Of a stretch of 39,872 bases of DNA, positions 9,522-17,965 are shown piece after piece. The notes below the pieces were generated by a model that saw only the letters and a program-made list of their open reading frames with translations, did not search any database and was not told the origin of the DNA. The translations under genes were made by a program, and so were the position numbers. How positions within the stretch are numbered: the stretch's first letter is position 1; each line of letters starts with the position of its first letter. Origin of the DNA: Alphaproteobacteria bacterium (GTDB taxonomy: Bacteria > Pseudomonadota > Alphaproteobacteria > Caedimonadales > UBA9215); contig JAJSAD010000026.1 in assembly GCA_024281375.1 (NCBI GenBank), forward strand, positions 1 to 39,872. The letters run 5' to 3'.

Positions 9522-11609
9522 TTAAGCATAAACAGGCCCTAAATGCTGTAAGATGAGGGTGCTGTTGATACTTGGATCATACCAATCTTTGTGGCGCCTT
9601 TCCAATTCTTCGAGTTTGGGGCGTTTGCCGAATTCTTCTCCCCGGGAAAAAAAACGCTTTGTATCGGTGATGGTCCGGCTGTAACTGCGCGGGGTCAGGA
9701 TATACATGACGGATTTTCGGTCGCTACTAGATGTTTCTTGGGAAAAGAAATATTGAATAAGGGGTATATTTTGCAATATAGGGAACCCACTTTTTTTTGT
9801 ATTCAGTTCGCGCTGAGTAATACCTGCCAGCATAATACTTTCACCAGCTTTGACCTTGACGGTTGTTTTGACGGTATCTGTATTAATTTCAAAGGTAGAA
9901 TTATTACCCAGTTGTTGAATATCTTTTGAAATGCTGCTTCCCGTTATTTCTACATCTAAAGTGATAAAGCCATCTTTATAAGCCGTTGGCGTGACATTGA
10001 GGGTTGTGCCAATGGGCGTTGAGGTGATATTGCCCCCAAATTGCCCGCCGACAGCAATTTTTCTATCCTGCCCAGAGGTAAATTTAGCTTCTTTGCCAAT
10101 AGTTGCTGTGAGACTAGGACGGCCAATAATTTCAGCATACTGATCCCCAGAGTTGGCAATGTTGAGAGAATAGTTGATGGTTCCAAAGGAAATACCCTGG
10201 GTGATGAGAGAGGTCATCGATCCTTTTAAGGCTTCACCAACGCTAACAGTACCTCCAAGGGCTGTAGAAACAGCAGCACCGCCGGAATTTGTAGATGTAG
10301 AGATATTATTTGTTGGGAAAATGCTCCCACCTGATACAACGGCCCCGGCATTGCGCCCCCGGTAATAAGTCCAAGGCGCCAAAGAGAGCGTAAAGTTCTC
10401 CATGATGTTGTTACCCTTAGACGTTGTTCCCGTTTCGGAAATACGCATGATCACCGCATCGACCACAATCATATCTTCCTGTTTATCTTCGTAGACTTCT
10501 TGATCGAGTGTAGCGGCTTCTTTAATAGGGGCTGCAGCAGCAGCAATGGCTGCATCGACGGCGACAGTTGCAGCGGCCTTTGCAGCCGTGGTTGCGGCAG
10601 TCTTGGCTGCGGCTTCTGCTGCTGTTTTAGCGGCGGCCGTTGCTGCTATTGTTACAGCCTTTGTCGCGGCGGCTGTTACGGCTGCCGTTGCCTTTTTTGT
10701 GACATCGGCTTGTGTTTCTTCTACGGCTTCCCTTGCAGCTTTTTCTGCTTCTTCTATGGCTTCTGCTGTTGCAGCGGCCGTTGCGGCGGCCGTTGCGGCA
10801 ATGGTAGCCGCCTGAGTATCCGTCGCCTGGGCCACAAGGCGCCCGGAATTATGGAGGTCTGCCCAGTCTTCGATCCGTCGTTCCAAATATTTTTTGTGAC
10901 GTTTGTTAACGGGGAGGGTGCTATACTTTGATAAATAGATTTGAGCTTGATCTTGATTGCCAAGAGCTGCATAAATAAGAGCCGCGGCGCTAACGTTGCG
11001 AGGCTCATTGGGTTGGGCAGCTATAACACGGTCAATACTCATGCCTGCTGTTTTAAGGTCTCCTAACTGATAGGAAGCGGAGGCGAGTTCAAATTGCGCG
11101 TCCATATTTCTGGAATCTTGCAACAGGACATTAGAGAAAAATTCCTGAGCCTTTACATAATCTTTTTGGTCGGAGGCAATACGTCCTAGCTGTAGGGAGG
11201 CCAGAGTGTTATTAGGATTAATCTTGAGAGCTTGTTCAAAACCTGCTTTTGCAAGAGAGACCTTAGCTATCTCGCCCTTTTTCGCCATGAGTTGATAGGT
11301 CAGGGCATTCAGGGTGTGAACGGGGGCATTTAAGGGATCATCAATGAGGAGGGTGTTAAAGGTGCGAGAGGCTAACAGCAAGTCCCCCTCGACCATGGCC
11401 TTCATGCCTTTGGCGATTTGGCGATCTTCGTCGGTTTTATGCTCGCTTTTGATCATTTGGGCGAGGGTAAGATCGGGTTGCTCGTGGGCCGCAAGAGAGG
11501 ATGTTTTTGGCCCCTGATCTTGGCAAGCCGCAAGCAATAAGGCTGTTGCAGAGACAATAATTTTTGAGGTAAGAGGGGGTCTAGTAAAGGTGTTTTTTTT
11601 ATTTTTCAC
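9522..11609 (-). CDS. Orphan secretin lipoprotein with TPR N-domain
   Basis: The 695-residue protein starts at GTG 11609 with GGGAG 7 nt upstream. Residues 1-29 are a lipoprotein signal (lipobox LAAC). Residues about 45-255 are tetratricopeptide repeats (for example ALKINPNNTLASLQLGRIA). Residues about 265-355 are an Ala/Thr-rich helical stretch made almost only of Ala, Thr, Lys, Glu and Val. Residues about 375-660 are a secretin C-domain, with TLNVTPTAYKDGFITLDVEI and the late signature GFPILQNIPLIQYFF. Secretins form outer-membrane rings for type II, III or IV-pilus export. The usual N0/N1 domains appear to be replaced by TPRs. No other secretion or pilus genes adjoin it. Similar TPR-secretin fusions may exist in other phyla. 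Confidence 0.85.
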   Translation of the reverse strand: MKNKKNTFTRPPLTSKIIVSATALLLAACQDQGPKTSSLAAHEQPDLTLAQMIKSEHKTDEDRQIAKGMKAMVEGDLLLASRTFNTLLIDDPLNAPVHTLNALTYQLMAKKGEIAKVSLAKAGFEQALKINPNNTLASLQLGRIASDQKDYVKAQEFFSNVLLQDSRNMDAQFELASASYQLGDLKTAGMSIDRVIAAQPNEPRNVSAAALIYAALGNQDQAQIYLSKYSTLPVNKRHKKYLERRIEDWADLHNSGRLVAQATDTQAATIAATAAATAAATAEAIEEAEKAAREAVEETQADVTKKATAAVTAAATKAVTIAATAAAKTAAEAAAKTAATTAAKAAATVAVDAAIAAAAAPIKEAATLDQEVYEDKQEDMIVVDAVIMRISETGTTSKGNNIMENFTLSLAPWTYYRGRNAGAVVSGGSIFPTNNISTSTNSGGAAVSTALGGTVSVGEALKGSMTSLITQGISFGTINYSLNIANSGDQYAEIIGRPSLTATIGKEAKFTSGQDRKIAVGGQFGGNITSTPIGTTLNVTPTAYKDGFITLDVEITGSSISKDIQQLGNNSTFEINTDTVKTTVKVKAGESIMLAGITQRELNTKKSGFPILQNIPLIQYFFSQETSSSDRKSVMYILTPRSYSRTITDTKRFFSRGEEFGKRPKLEELERRHKDWYDPSINSTLILQHLGPVYA

Positions 11610-11788
11610 GCAAGCGCTCCCTGTGACAATTCTTTAAAATTTATCTTAATTTTCTCTAATTTTTAACCATCTGTAAAGGGTTTAAAAAAAGGCTTTGAGA
11701 TTTGAAGATAGAGTTTGCAAATAAGTCACACTTCCGTCAAAATGCCAATGTATATCGTCGAAACCGCTTTAAAAAAAAGAGACTCTAA

Positions 11789-12823
11789 ATGTCTAACGTT
11801 TCCTCTAATCTTCTTGTGGGCCACTTTCCTCAAACACGTCTGCGTCGTAATCGTCAACAGGCTTGGTCTCGCCACCTTATGGCTGAAAACACCCTGAACC
11901 CCGAGGATTTGATTTGGCCTGTTTTCGTACGGGAAGAAAGCGTTGAAGCTGATTTCAAGACCATGCCTGGTGTTAAGCGTTATTTGCTTTCTGAGTTGTT
12001 GGATGACATTTCTAAGGTTGCACCTTTGGGCGTGAAAAGCGTGATGCTCTTTCCCACGATCTCTAGGGACAAGCGTGACGACAACGCGAGTGATGCCTTT
12101 AATGAAGAGGGGCTTTTGTGCAAAACTGTGCAGGCTATTAAAGAACATTTCCCTGATGTGGGGGTGATTACCGATGTGGCTCTCGATCCCTATACCAGTC
12201 ATGGACAAGATGGCTTGATCATTGAGGGGGAGATTGATAATGACGAGACCCTGAAAGCCTTGGAGCGTCATGCGCTGGTTCAAGCACGGGCGGGTGTTGA
12301 CGTCATTGCGCCTTCTGAAATGATGGATGGGCGCATTGGAGCCATTCGCAAAGCCCTTGATGCAGAAGGCTTTCAACGTGTCTCTTTGATGTCTTATGCC
12401 GCGAAATATGCCAGTTGCTTGTACGGCCCGTTTCGCGATGCCTTAGGGTCCAAGAATTGCCTTGGGCTTGCGGATAAAATGACCTATCAAATGGACCCAG
12501 CCAATCTTAATGAGGCGTTGCGAGAAGTGGCCATGGATATTCAAGAAGGCGCTGATAGCATTATTATCAAGCCAGGTATGCCCTATTTAGATGTGGTGCG
12601 TCAGGTCAAAGATATGTTTAAAATCCCGACCCTTTCTTTTCAGGTGAGTGCCGAGTACGCGATGTTGAAATATGCGTCCCAAGCAGGCGCTTTTAATTTC
12701 GATGACGCAATTTTAGAATCTCTTTTGTGTTTTAAAAGAGCAGGGGCCGATGGTATTATTACTTACGCTGCTCCTCATGTGGCTCAATTGCTCGCCGATC
12801 AAAGGAAACAAAAAAGTGCTTAA
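11789..12823 (+). CDS. hemB: Delta-aminolevulinic acid dehydratase (porphobilinogen synthase)
   Basis: This 344-residue enzyme joins two 5-aminolevulinate molecules to porphobilinogen, the second committed step of heme synthesis. Both Schiff-base lysines are present, in SYAAKYAS and SIIIKPGMPYLD. The metal site reads DVALDPYTSHGQDG, with aspartates where zinc enzymes have cysteines, so this is the Mg-dependent type typical of alphaproteobacteria. Length is normal. The ATG at 11789 has only a weak ribosome site. A small lipoprotein gene overlaps its last 8 nt. Ferrochelatase (hemH) lies about 6.4 kb downstream, so the window holds an early and the last step of heme synthesis. Confidence 0.96.
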   Translation: MSNVSSNLLVGHFPQTRLRRNRQQAWSRHLMAENTLNPEDLIWPVFVREESVEADFKTMPGVKRYLLSELLDDISKVAPLGVKSVMLFPTISRDKRDDNASDAFNEEGLLCKTVQAIKEHFPDVGVITDVALDPYTSHGQDGLIIEGEIDNDETLKALERHALVQARAGVDVIAPSEMMDGRIGAIRKALDAEGFQRVSLMSYAAKYASCLYGPFRDALGSKNCLGLADKMTYQMDPANLNEALREVAMDIQEGADSIIIKPGMPYLDVVRQVKDMFKIPTLSFQVSAEYAMLKYASQAGAFNFDDAILESLLCFKRAGADGIITYAAPHVAQLLADQRKQKSA

Positions 12824-13055
12824 AAAAGTCTTTTCTATAGTTTTTTTGCCCCTGTTGCTTTCAGCCTGTGTAGGGTCACAGTTTGTGGTAGATGATACGG
12901 ATAATAGGGCAACATTTCCCGATCTTCATGATGTACCCGAACGTCCTGTTATTTCTGAGCGTCCTCAAGATATGCCAACCAAAGAGGGGCTTTCTAAAAC
13001 ATACGAAGAGAGCCTCAGTGAGAATGAACGATTGCGTAAAGAACATGGTTTGTAG
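12816..13055 (+). CDS. Small lipoprotein overlapping hemB
   Basis: The GTG at 12816 is preferred because AGGA lies about 10 nt upstream and translation from it gives a lipoprotein signal (VLKKVFSIVFLPLLLSAC) with a good lipobox LSAC. The product is 79 residues. After the cysteine comes a short, polar, Pro-rich segment (ERPVISERPQDMPTKEGL) ending in a charged helix. It overlaps hemB by 8 nt in another frame, so it is translationally coupled. The family is not recognised; small envelope lipoproteins at this spot are seen in other alphaproteobacteria, but I cannot name this one. Confidence 0.75.
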   Translation: MLKKVFSIVFLPLLLSACVGSQFVVDDTDNRATFPDLHDVPERPVISERPQDMPTKEGLSKTYEESLSENERLRKEHGL

Positions 13056-13117
13056 GTAATAAGTGTGACATTTTTCAATATATCCCCTTTAAAACATTTA
13101 CATTCGGTTTAAAAAGC

Positions 13118-13147
13118 TTGACAATGTGTCGTAATACCTTCAAGAAT
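13118..13147 (+). promoter_or_regulatory. Candidate promoter of the DEAD-box helicase
   Basis: A perfect -35, TTGACA (13118-13123), is followed 18 bp later by AAGAAT (13142-13147), a 4 of 6 match to the -10. A transcript starting near 13155 would carry the 9-bp hairpin at 13170-13197 in its leader. Confidence 0.4.
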
Positions 13148-13169
13148 GAGTTGTAAAAAGAAATAATAT

Positions 13170-13197
13170 GTTTGTTCTCTCTTTACAAAGAACAAAC
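13170..13197 (+). promoter_or_regulatory. Perfect 9-bp hairpin in the helicase leader
   Basis: GTTTGTTCT (13170-13178) and AGAACAAAC (13189-13197) are exact inverted copies around a 10-nt loop. The stem ends 22 nt before the TTG start of the helicase gene. There is no U-tract, so it is not a typical terminator. It could be an operator or an RNA hairpin that tunes translation; RNA helicase genes are often controlled through structured, cold-sensitive leaders. Confidence 0.5.
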
Positions 13198-13219
13198 TTA
13201 CTAAATAAAAGATTATCAT

Positions 13220-14491
13220 TTGTCAGTAGCCTTTGAGGAGCTTCCGCTCTCACAAACAATTCTTCAAGGAATTGCAGATTTGGGTTTTACCCATGCAACC
13301 CCTATTCAAGCTCAAGTTATTCCCCATGCTCTTATGGGGCGGGATGTCTGTGCCTTAGCACAAACGGGTTCTGGAAAAACAGCGGCCTATACGGTGCCTA
13401 TTCTGGATATCTTGGATGCGCAACGTAAGCGTGCAAAGTTGCCTCGTTGTTTAATTCTTGTTCCCACGCGAGAGCTTGCGCAACAGGTTTCCGAGAGTTT
13501 TGATGCGTTGGGTAAATACTTTGAAGATTTTAAGTATGCTGTTATTATTGGGGGAACGTCTCCTTATATGCAAGAAAAAGAACTCAAGTCCGGGGTTGAT
13601 GTTGTGATCGCAACGCCTGGGCGCTTGCTGGATCATTATGAGCGCGGCAATGTGAGCTTCCTTGATATCTCTATGGTTGTGATCGATGAGGCAGACCGTA
13701 TGCTGGATATGGGCTTTGTGCCTGATATTGAAAAGCTGATGTCTTTTATTCCCAAAATTTCTACCTGCCAAAAAATGTGCCTTTCTGCGACCATGCCAAA
13801 ACCTATTCAAACCTTGGTAGATAATCTTCTTGTGAATCCAAAGCAGATTGAAATTGAAGGCGAGAGTATGCCAGCCGAGAGTGTTGAGCAAGCTTTTATT
13901 TATAATGCCGGGAAAGATCGTGAAAAACGTGCGGCTCTGCGTGAGCTTTTTAAAGTTGAGAAAATCAAGCAAGCTATTATCTTTTGTAACCGTAAAATTG
14001 AGGTTGATGCTTTGGCGAGGTCTCTTAAACGCTACAAGATTAATGCGGGGGCTCTCCATGGAGACATGACCCAAGGGGCACGTGTTGAGATGTTGGATGC
14101 CTTTAAAGATAAGAAAGTTGACTATTTGATTGCCAGTGATGTGGCCGCCCGTGGACTTGATATCGTGAAGTTGCCCTTTGTGATTAACTATGATGTGCCC
14201 GTGAATGCCGATGAGTACGTTCACCGTGTGGGGCGCACAGGAAGAGCCGGAGAAAAAGGGAAGGCCTTCACTTTTGTGGATGATGTAAAGTCCATGCTCT
14301 ATAAGCGCTTAAAGCCTTATATGCCCGAGGATGCTCGCAAAATTGAGGCGTCCGATGAGTTAGAGAATAACCCCTTTAAAGACATTGGGTTTATGAAGCC
14401 AACGGCTATTAAGCATTTCAAGTTTGCTGCTAAAGTGTGTAAGGGCTTTGGCGAGGCAGAACCCGCCTTTATGAGAGTGGGGATTAAATAG
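13220..14491 (+). CDS. DEAD-box ATP-dependent RNA helicase (RhlE-like)
   Basis: This 423-residue helicase unwinds short RNA duplexes in ribosome assembly or RNA decay. Motifs are in order: Q motif ATPIQAQVIP, Walker A AQTGSGKT, PTRELAQQ, DEAD in VVIDEADRMLDMGF, SAT in CLSATMP, and HRVGRTGRAG. The C-terminal tail is short (about 55 residues) and lacks the long basic extension of many RhlE proteins. The start is a TTG; an in-frame stop (13202-13204) rules out an upstream start, and no clear ribosome site is visible, which suggests weak or regulated initiation. It converges with a ProQ/FinO-domain gene across a shared terminator, so two RNA remodelling genes sit side by side. Confidence 0.92.
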   Translation: MSVAFEELPLSQTILQGIADLGFTHATPIQAQVIPHALMGRDVCALAQTGSGKTAAYTVPILDILDAQRKRAKLPRCLILVPTRELAQQVSESFDALGKYFEDFKYAVIIGGTSPYMQEKELKSGVDVVIATPGRLLDHYERGNVSFLDISMVVIDEADRMLDMGFVPDIEKLMSFIPKISTCQKMCLSATMPKPIQTLVDNLLVNPKQIEIEGESMPAESVEQAFIYNAGKDREKRAALRELFKVEKIKQAIIFCNRKIEVDALARSLKRYKINAGALHGDMTQGARVEMLDAFKDKKVDYLIASDVAARGLDIVKLPFVINYDVPVNADEYVHRVGRTGRAGEKGKAFTFVDDVKSMLYKRLKPYMPEDARKIEASDELENNPFKDIGFMKPTAIKHFKFAAKVCKGFGEAEPAFMRVGIK

Positions 14492-14513
14492 AGACTTCTT
14501 TTAAATATTATAA

Positions 14514-14540
14514 AAAAGGCTGCAAAATCTGCAGCCTTTT
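14514..14540. terminator. Bidirectional terminator between helicase and ProQ-like genes
   Basis: AAAAGGCTGCA (14514-14524) and TGCAGCCTTTT (14530-14540) form a perfect 11-bp stem with a 5-nt loop. The outer A/T pairs supply a U-run in either direction. It separates two convergent genes and should serve both. Confidence 0.9.
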
Positions 14541-14561
14541 GTGTTTTGTGCTCTATAAAAA

Positions 14562-15014
14562 TTAATCGTCTTTATTCGCTTCGATTTTAAGCTTAATCTC
14601 TTCAATGCGCGTTGCGGCGAAGTCTTTGTGTTTTTGTTCAATTTCTTCGGCCTCATTGCCGTCAAGGTCAACGCGGTGAGAGTGCGTGAGAAAGCTTTCT
14701 TGATAAGCCAAGCGGCTGGTGTAAAAGCCCAGGGCGTTGCGAATATTAACGTTAGAAAAGTCATCGTTGTCTTTGATAATCTCAAAAATATCGAATTCAA
14801 TGCGTAGTTTTAGCGGTTTGGGATCGGTCTTGCTAAAGCTTTTGGGAAAGGTTTCTTCGAGCCACTCAACGGTTTTGAAAAGTTTCTGGCGCTTTTCACG
14901 TTGTTCCCGCTGTTCTTTGCGTTGTTGATCCGTTGTTGACCCAGCCTTTTTAAGGGCCTCCATGCGTTTAAGGGCTTGGGGGCTGAGGGTTGCACGTAAA
15001 GTTACTTTTGACAT
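14562..15014 (-). CDS. ProQ/FinO-domain RNA chaperone
   Basis: The protein has 150 residues. A basic, Gln/Arg-rich N-terminal helix (about 15-45) leads into the ProQ/FinO fold at about 48-125: WLEETFPKSF, then PLKLRIEFDIFEII, then the helix ALGFYTSRLAY and the family signature RVDLDGNEAEEI. Such proteins bind structured RNA 3' ends and pair small RNAs with targets. The C-terminus is a short charged helix, with no ProQ Tudor domain, so it is nearer the compact FinO/RocC style. It faces the DEAD-box helicase gene across a strong bidirectional terminator. The upstream ribosome site is weak. Confidence 0.85.
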   Translation of the reverse strand: MSKVTLRATLSPQALKRMEALKKAGSTTDQQRKEQREQREKRQKLFKTVEWLEETFPKSFSKTDPKPLKLRIEFDIFEIIKDNDDFSNVNIRNALGFYTSRLAYQESFLTHSHRVDLDGNEAEEIEQKHKDFAATRIEEIKLKIEANKDD

Positions 15015-15109
15015 GTTTCTTTTGACTCACTTGTTACATAAAACATTATGTTCAAGAGGACTATAAACACTTTTTGAGCATATCCCAAGTCCCTTTTTAA
15101 AAGAGGTTT

Positions 15110-16396
15110 TTACTTTCCCAAACGCTTTGCTAATTTTTTCATAAGCTTTTTATTTCCTGTGCGCTCAATATGATAGTGGAGGGCATCCAGAAGGGGTACT
15201 TTTTCTTGGAATACCTCAACACTATTGATAGGAATACGAAAGAGCCTATCTCGTTTTGTTTGTAAGAGGTCGCTTTCCTGGGATAGAAAATTTTTTGTAT
15301 CCTGAGTGATAATATTCATAGTGCGAACCTCCTCCCTATGGAGGTCTACTACGAGCATCAAAAGGAATTGGCGGGTAAAATCATAGAGGACATATCTATT
15401 TTGAAAATACTTTACGGTTTCCTCTGAGTTTATGGCAATGACGGGATAATCCACATCACTTAAAGAGTCGCTTGGTCCCTCACTTGTGCCTTCTGTGGGG
15501 TCGTCAGTAGGGGAGCAATAGCCACGAATATCTAATAAGACAGGGTGAATGGTCTCAGCTGTGTGTGGTGAAACGTGACTTTCTGTCTGATAAGGTAGTA
15601 AAGAATTTTGAAAGGCAGTGAGTTCTGCACGTTCTCCCTCATAGAAAAAATGAAGAAAATCTAGGTAGGAAAAAGAGGAAGCTTCTGAGAGAGGTGCGCT
15701 GATTCTTAAAGAAAGTTCTGAGGAGGCCCCTTTTAAGAAGTCTATTTCTGTTAAAAGTGCCTGGGATTGATTGTAGGATTTGAGAACCTTTGCTGCATAA
15801 ATAGAAAGAAAATGACTTGTAATGCTAAAACGTTCATCCCTTGAAAAAGGATGGAGAACGTACGGAGCAAACTTATCAATTTGTCTTTTGAGAGCTTGTT
15901 GGGAAAGTTTTATGTTATTCCTGAAAGTTGAGTTTTTATCTAAATTTTTTAATCCTTCGTATAAGGGAGATTTTTGTCTGACTTTTTCTATAGACGCGTC
16001 TGCATGACGACGAAAAAAAATTTTAAAAATATCATCAAACAATGAAATTTCTTTGTTTTCTTCTAGAAATTTCGCCAATATTTCATATTTTTTACCATTA
16101 GGAAGATCGTCATCTTTTTTTAATACATCATAAAGTTTAACAAGATGGTCGTATTCCTTTATAACCTCCTGGTCTTGAGGGGATAGGGATGACGTTTTTT
16201 TATGATAGGTAGCGGTGGTAAGGATTTCAGCAAAGGAGGTATTGTCTTTTCCAGAGATTTGATTCACCCCGTAAGACACAAAATTTTTTGATTGCATAGC
16301 GTCAACTGATATGATCTCTTCGCTGCAGGCTTGTGCCGCTGACAATGACATGCTCAGAAAAAAAATAGTAAAAAATAAGTGTTTAAAAGTTTTCAT
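15110..16396 (-). CDS. Secreted protein of unknown function, 428 residues
   Basis: I chose the ATG at 16396 because GGAGGAG precedes it and a signal peptide starts there (MKTFKHLFFTIFF, ending SAAQA before CSEE). The lipobox is poor (AQAC), so cleavage by signal peptidase I is more likely. The mature part is mostly helical and charged, with a central acidic Ser/Thr/Pro-rich loop (TEGTSEGPSDSLSDV) and a basic C-terminal tail (KKLMKKLAKRLGK). I do not recognise any domain. Composition is more AT-rich than the adjacent lipA. It diverges from lipA across about 120 bp. An envelope or host-directed role is possible but unsupported. Confidence 0.75.
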   Translation of the reverse strand: MKTFKHLFFTIFFLSMSLSAAQACSEEIISVDAMQSKNFVSYGVNQISGKDNTSFAEILTTATYHKKTSSLSPQDQEVIKEYDHLVKLYDVLKKDDDLPNGKKYEILAKFLEENKEISLFDDIFKIFFRRHADASIEKVRQKSPLYEGLKNLDKNSTFRNNIKLSQQALKRQIDKFAPYVLHPFSRDERFSITSHFLSIYAAKVLKSYNQSQALLTEIDFLKGASSELSLRISAPLSEASSFSYLDFLHFFYEGERAELTAFQNSLLPYQTESHVSPHTAETIHPVLLDIRGYCSPTDDPTEGTSEGPSDSLSDVDYPVIAINSEETVKYFQNRYVLYDFTRQFLLMLVVDLHREEVRTMNIITQDTKNFLSQESDLLQTKRDRLFRIPINSVEVFQEKVPLLDALHYHIERTGNKKLMKKLAKRLGK

Positions 16397-16517
16397 AGAA
16401 TGAGTCTCCTCCTTAAGGATTATAGGGGTTCTTAGCATAGTTTTTCTTCTTATGTCTAGAAAAAAGTTCTTAGTTCCGGTATATATAAAGAATCTCTTTA
16501 ATAATGAAATGTAAAAA

Positions 16518-17498
16518 ATGACAGCAGTTCCTCACACAACACACAAGAAAAAACCGAGCTGGATTCGGGTGAAAGCGCCTGTGAGTAAAGCGTATAACCA
16601 AACCCGTGATCTTATTAAGTCTAAGAATTTAAATACGGTTTGTGAGGCGGCAGCTTGTCCGAACATTGGAGAGTGTTGGGCAAAGAAGCATGTGACCATC
16701 ATGATTTTAGGTAGCGTGTGCACCAGAGCCTGTCGTTTTTGTAATATTAAAACCGGTCGCCCTGATGTTCTTGATCCTCACGAGCCTGAACGCGCTGCAG
16801 AAGCTCTTGCAGGTCTTGGGCTCTCCCATGTGGTGATCACCTCCGTTGACCGAGATGATCTCGAGGATGGGGGGGCCAACCAATTTGCCAAGACCATTAG
16901 GGCTATTCGTTCGGTAACTCCTGAAACCACCATTGAGGTTCTTACCCCTGATTTTCAACGCAAAGAAGGGGCTTTAGAAATCGTCGTGGAAGCTAACCCC
17001 GATGTGTTTAATCATAATGTTGAGACTGTGCCGCGGCTCTATCCCACCGTTCGCCCCGGGGCTCGGTATTTTCATTCTGTGAACTTGTTGTCCCGTGTGA
17101 AAGAACTAGCGCCTCATATGTTTACAAAATCTGGATTGATGGTGGGCCTTGGAGAAAACAAGGCGGAGATTTATCAAGTGATGGATGATTTTAGAGCAGC
17201 AGACATTGATTTTATGACCATTGGCCAATATCTTCAACCGACGCCAAAGCACCATGAGGTGATGGATTTCATTCATCCCGATGAATTTAACGACTATGAG
17301 ACCATGGCACGCGGTAAAGGATTCTTGATGGTCTCGGCCTCTCCCTTAACACGGTCTTCTTATCTTGCGGGAGATGCTTTTGTGGAACTTAAAGCGGCCC
17401 GTGAAAAGAAGATGGCGGCGCAAGGTGTGTTTAATCCCTCTGGAGCCTCGTCAGATATTGATACCATTGCAGCCCTTGAACCTGCCTTAGACTTTTAG
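16518..17498 (+). CDS. lipA: Lipoyl synthase
   Basis: This 326-residue radical-SAM enzyme inserts two sulfurs into octanoyl groups on the E2 subunits of 2-oxoacid dehydrogenases and on GcvH. The auxiliary 4Fe-4S cluster cysteines are in [13 protein letters not shown] and the SAM cluster motif is CTRACRFC. The C-terminal RSSY, which supplies a cluster ligand, is present in [10 protein letters not shown]. Length is normal. No clear ribosome site precedes the ATG; an AT-rich -10-like TATATATAAAG lies shortly upstream. The COQ10-like gene follows after 6 nt, an order conserved in many alphaproteobacteria. Confidence 0.97.
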   Translation: MTAVPHTTHKKKPSWIRVKAPVSKAYNQTRDLIKSKNLNTVCEAAACPNIGECWAKKHVTIMILGSVCTRACRFCNIKTGRPDVLDPHEPERAAEALAGLGLSHVVITSVDRDDLEDGGANQFAKTIRAIRSVTPETTIEVLTPDFQRKEGALEIVVEANPDVFNHNVETVPRLYPTVRPGARYFHSVNLLSRVKELAPHMFTKSGLMVGLGENKAEIYQVMDDFRAADIDFMTIGQYLQPTPKHHEVMDFIHPDEFNDYETMARGKGFLMVSASPLTRSSYLAGDAFVELKAAREKKMAAQGVFNPSGASSDIDTIAALEPALDF

Positions 17499-17504
17499 GA
17501 TAAG

Positions 17505-17942
17505 ATGCCAGAATTTCGCGACAATCGACTTCTTCCTTTTTCTGCCCAGCATATCTACGACATCGTTTTAGATATTGAAAAGTACCCAGAATTTTTACCT
17601 TGGTGCACCCGGTCTGAAATTGTGGAACGATTTCCGGGGGACAATAAACTTTATGCTAGTGTTTCTGCGGGTTACACGCTTTATAGCGAGACCTATTTGT
17701 CTAAAGTTACCTTTGAGGAAAATAAGAGAATTGACGCTCACTATATTGAGGGGCCTTTTAAAAATCTCAATACGATTTGGCAATTTAAAGATCATAAGAA
17801 AGGCTGTGAATTGGACTTCTTTGTGGCCTTTGAGTTTAACAAGGGCATCCTTAACACTGTTGCACAGCATATGATTGACCAGGTGACAGAGAAAATGGTT
17901 GAAGCTTTTGTTATGCGGGCTCAACACTTATCTGGGCTATAA
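17505..17942 (+). CDS. COQ10/RatA-type START-domain protein
   Basis: This 145-residue protein belongs to the polyketide cyclase/START fold family that includes mitochondrial COQ10 and bacterial RatA. The N-terminal signature is intact: PFSAQHIYDIVLDIEKYPEFLPWC, here from about residue 11. The helix at the C-terminus (MVEAFVMRAQHL) completes the fold. COQ10-type proteins bind ubiquinone and support electron transport; the RatA name (ribosome-association toxin) comes from E. coli and is less likely to describe the role here. AGGATAAG lies before the ATG. It is translated with lipA. Confidence 0.88.
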   Translation: MPEFRDNRLLPFSAQHIYDIVLDIEKYPEFLPWCTRSEIVERFPGDNKLYASVSAGYTLYSETYLSKVTFEENKRIDAHYIEGPFKNLNTIWQFKDHKKGCELDFFVAFEFNKGILNTVAQHMIDQVTEKMVEAFVMRAQHLSGL

Positions 17943-17958
17943 AAACAGGTTTTATAGC
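17936..17958. terminator. Hairpin at the end of the COQ10-like gene
   Basis: GCTATAAAA (17936-17944) and TTTTATAGC (17950-17958) form a perfect 9-bp stem with a 5-nt loop. The stem overlaps the stop codon. It lies between convergent genes. No long U-tract follows, so efficiency is uncertain. Confidence 0.6.
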
Positions 17959-17965
17959 TCATAAC

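Noticed and set aside
10500-10931. Plus-strand Cys/Gly-rich and Ala-rich open frames
   Set aside because: They are antisense shadows of the Ala-rich tract of the secretin; the odd composition follows from GCN codons read backwards.
11726-12376. Minus-strand open frame of 216 codons
   Set aside because: Antisense to hemB; the plus frame has clear catalytic motifs.
13451-14224. Minus-strand open frame of 257 codons
   Set aside because: Antisense to the DEAD-box helicase, with no domain and no ribosome site of note.
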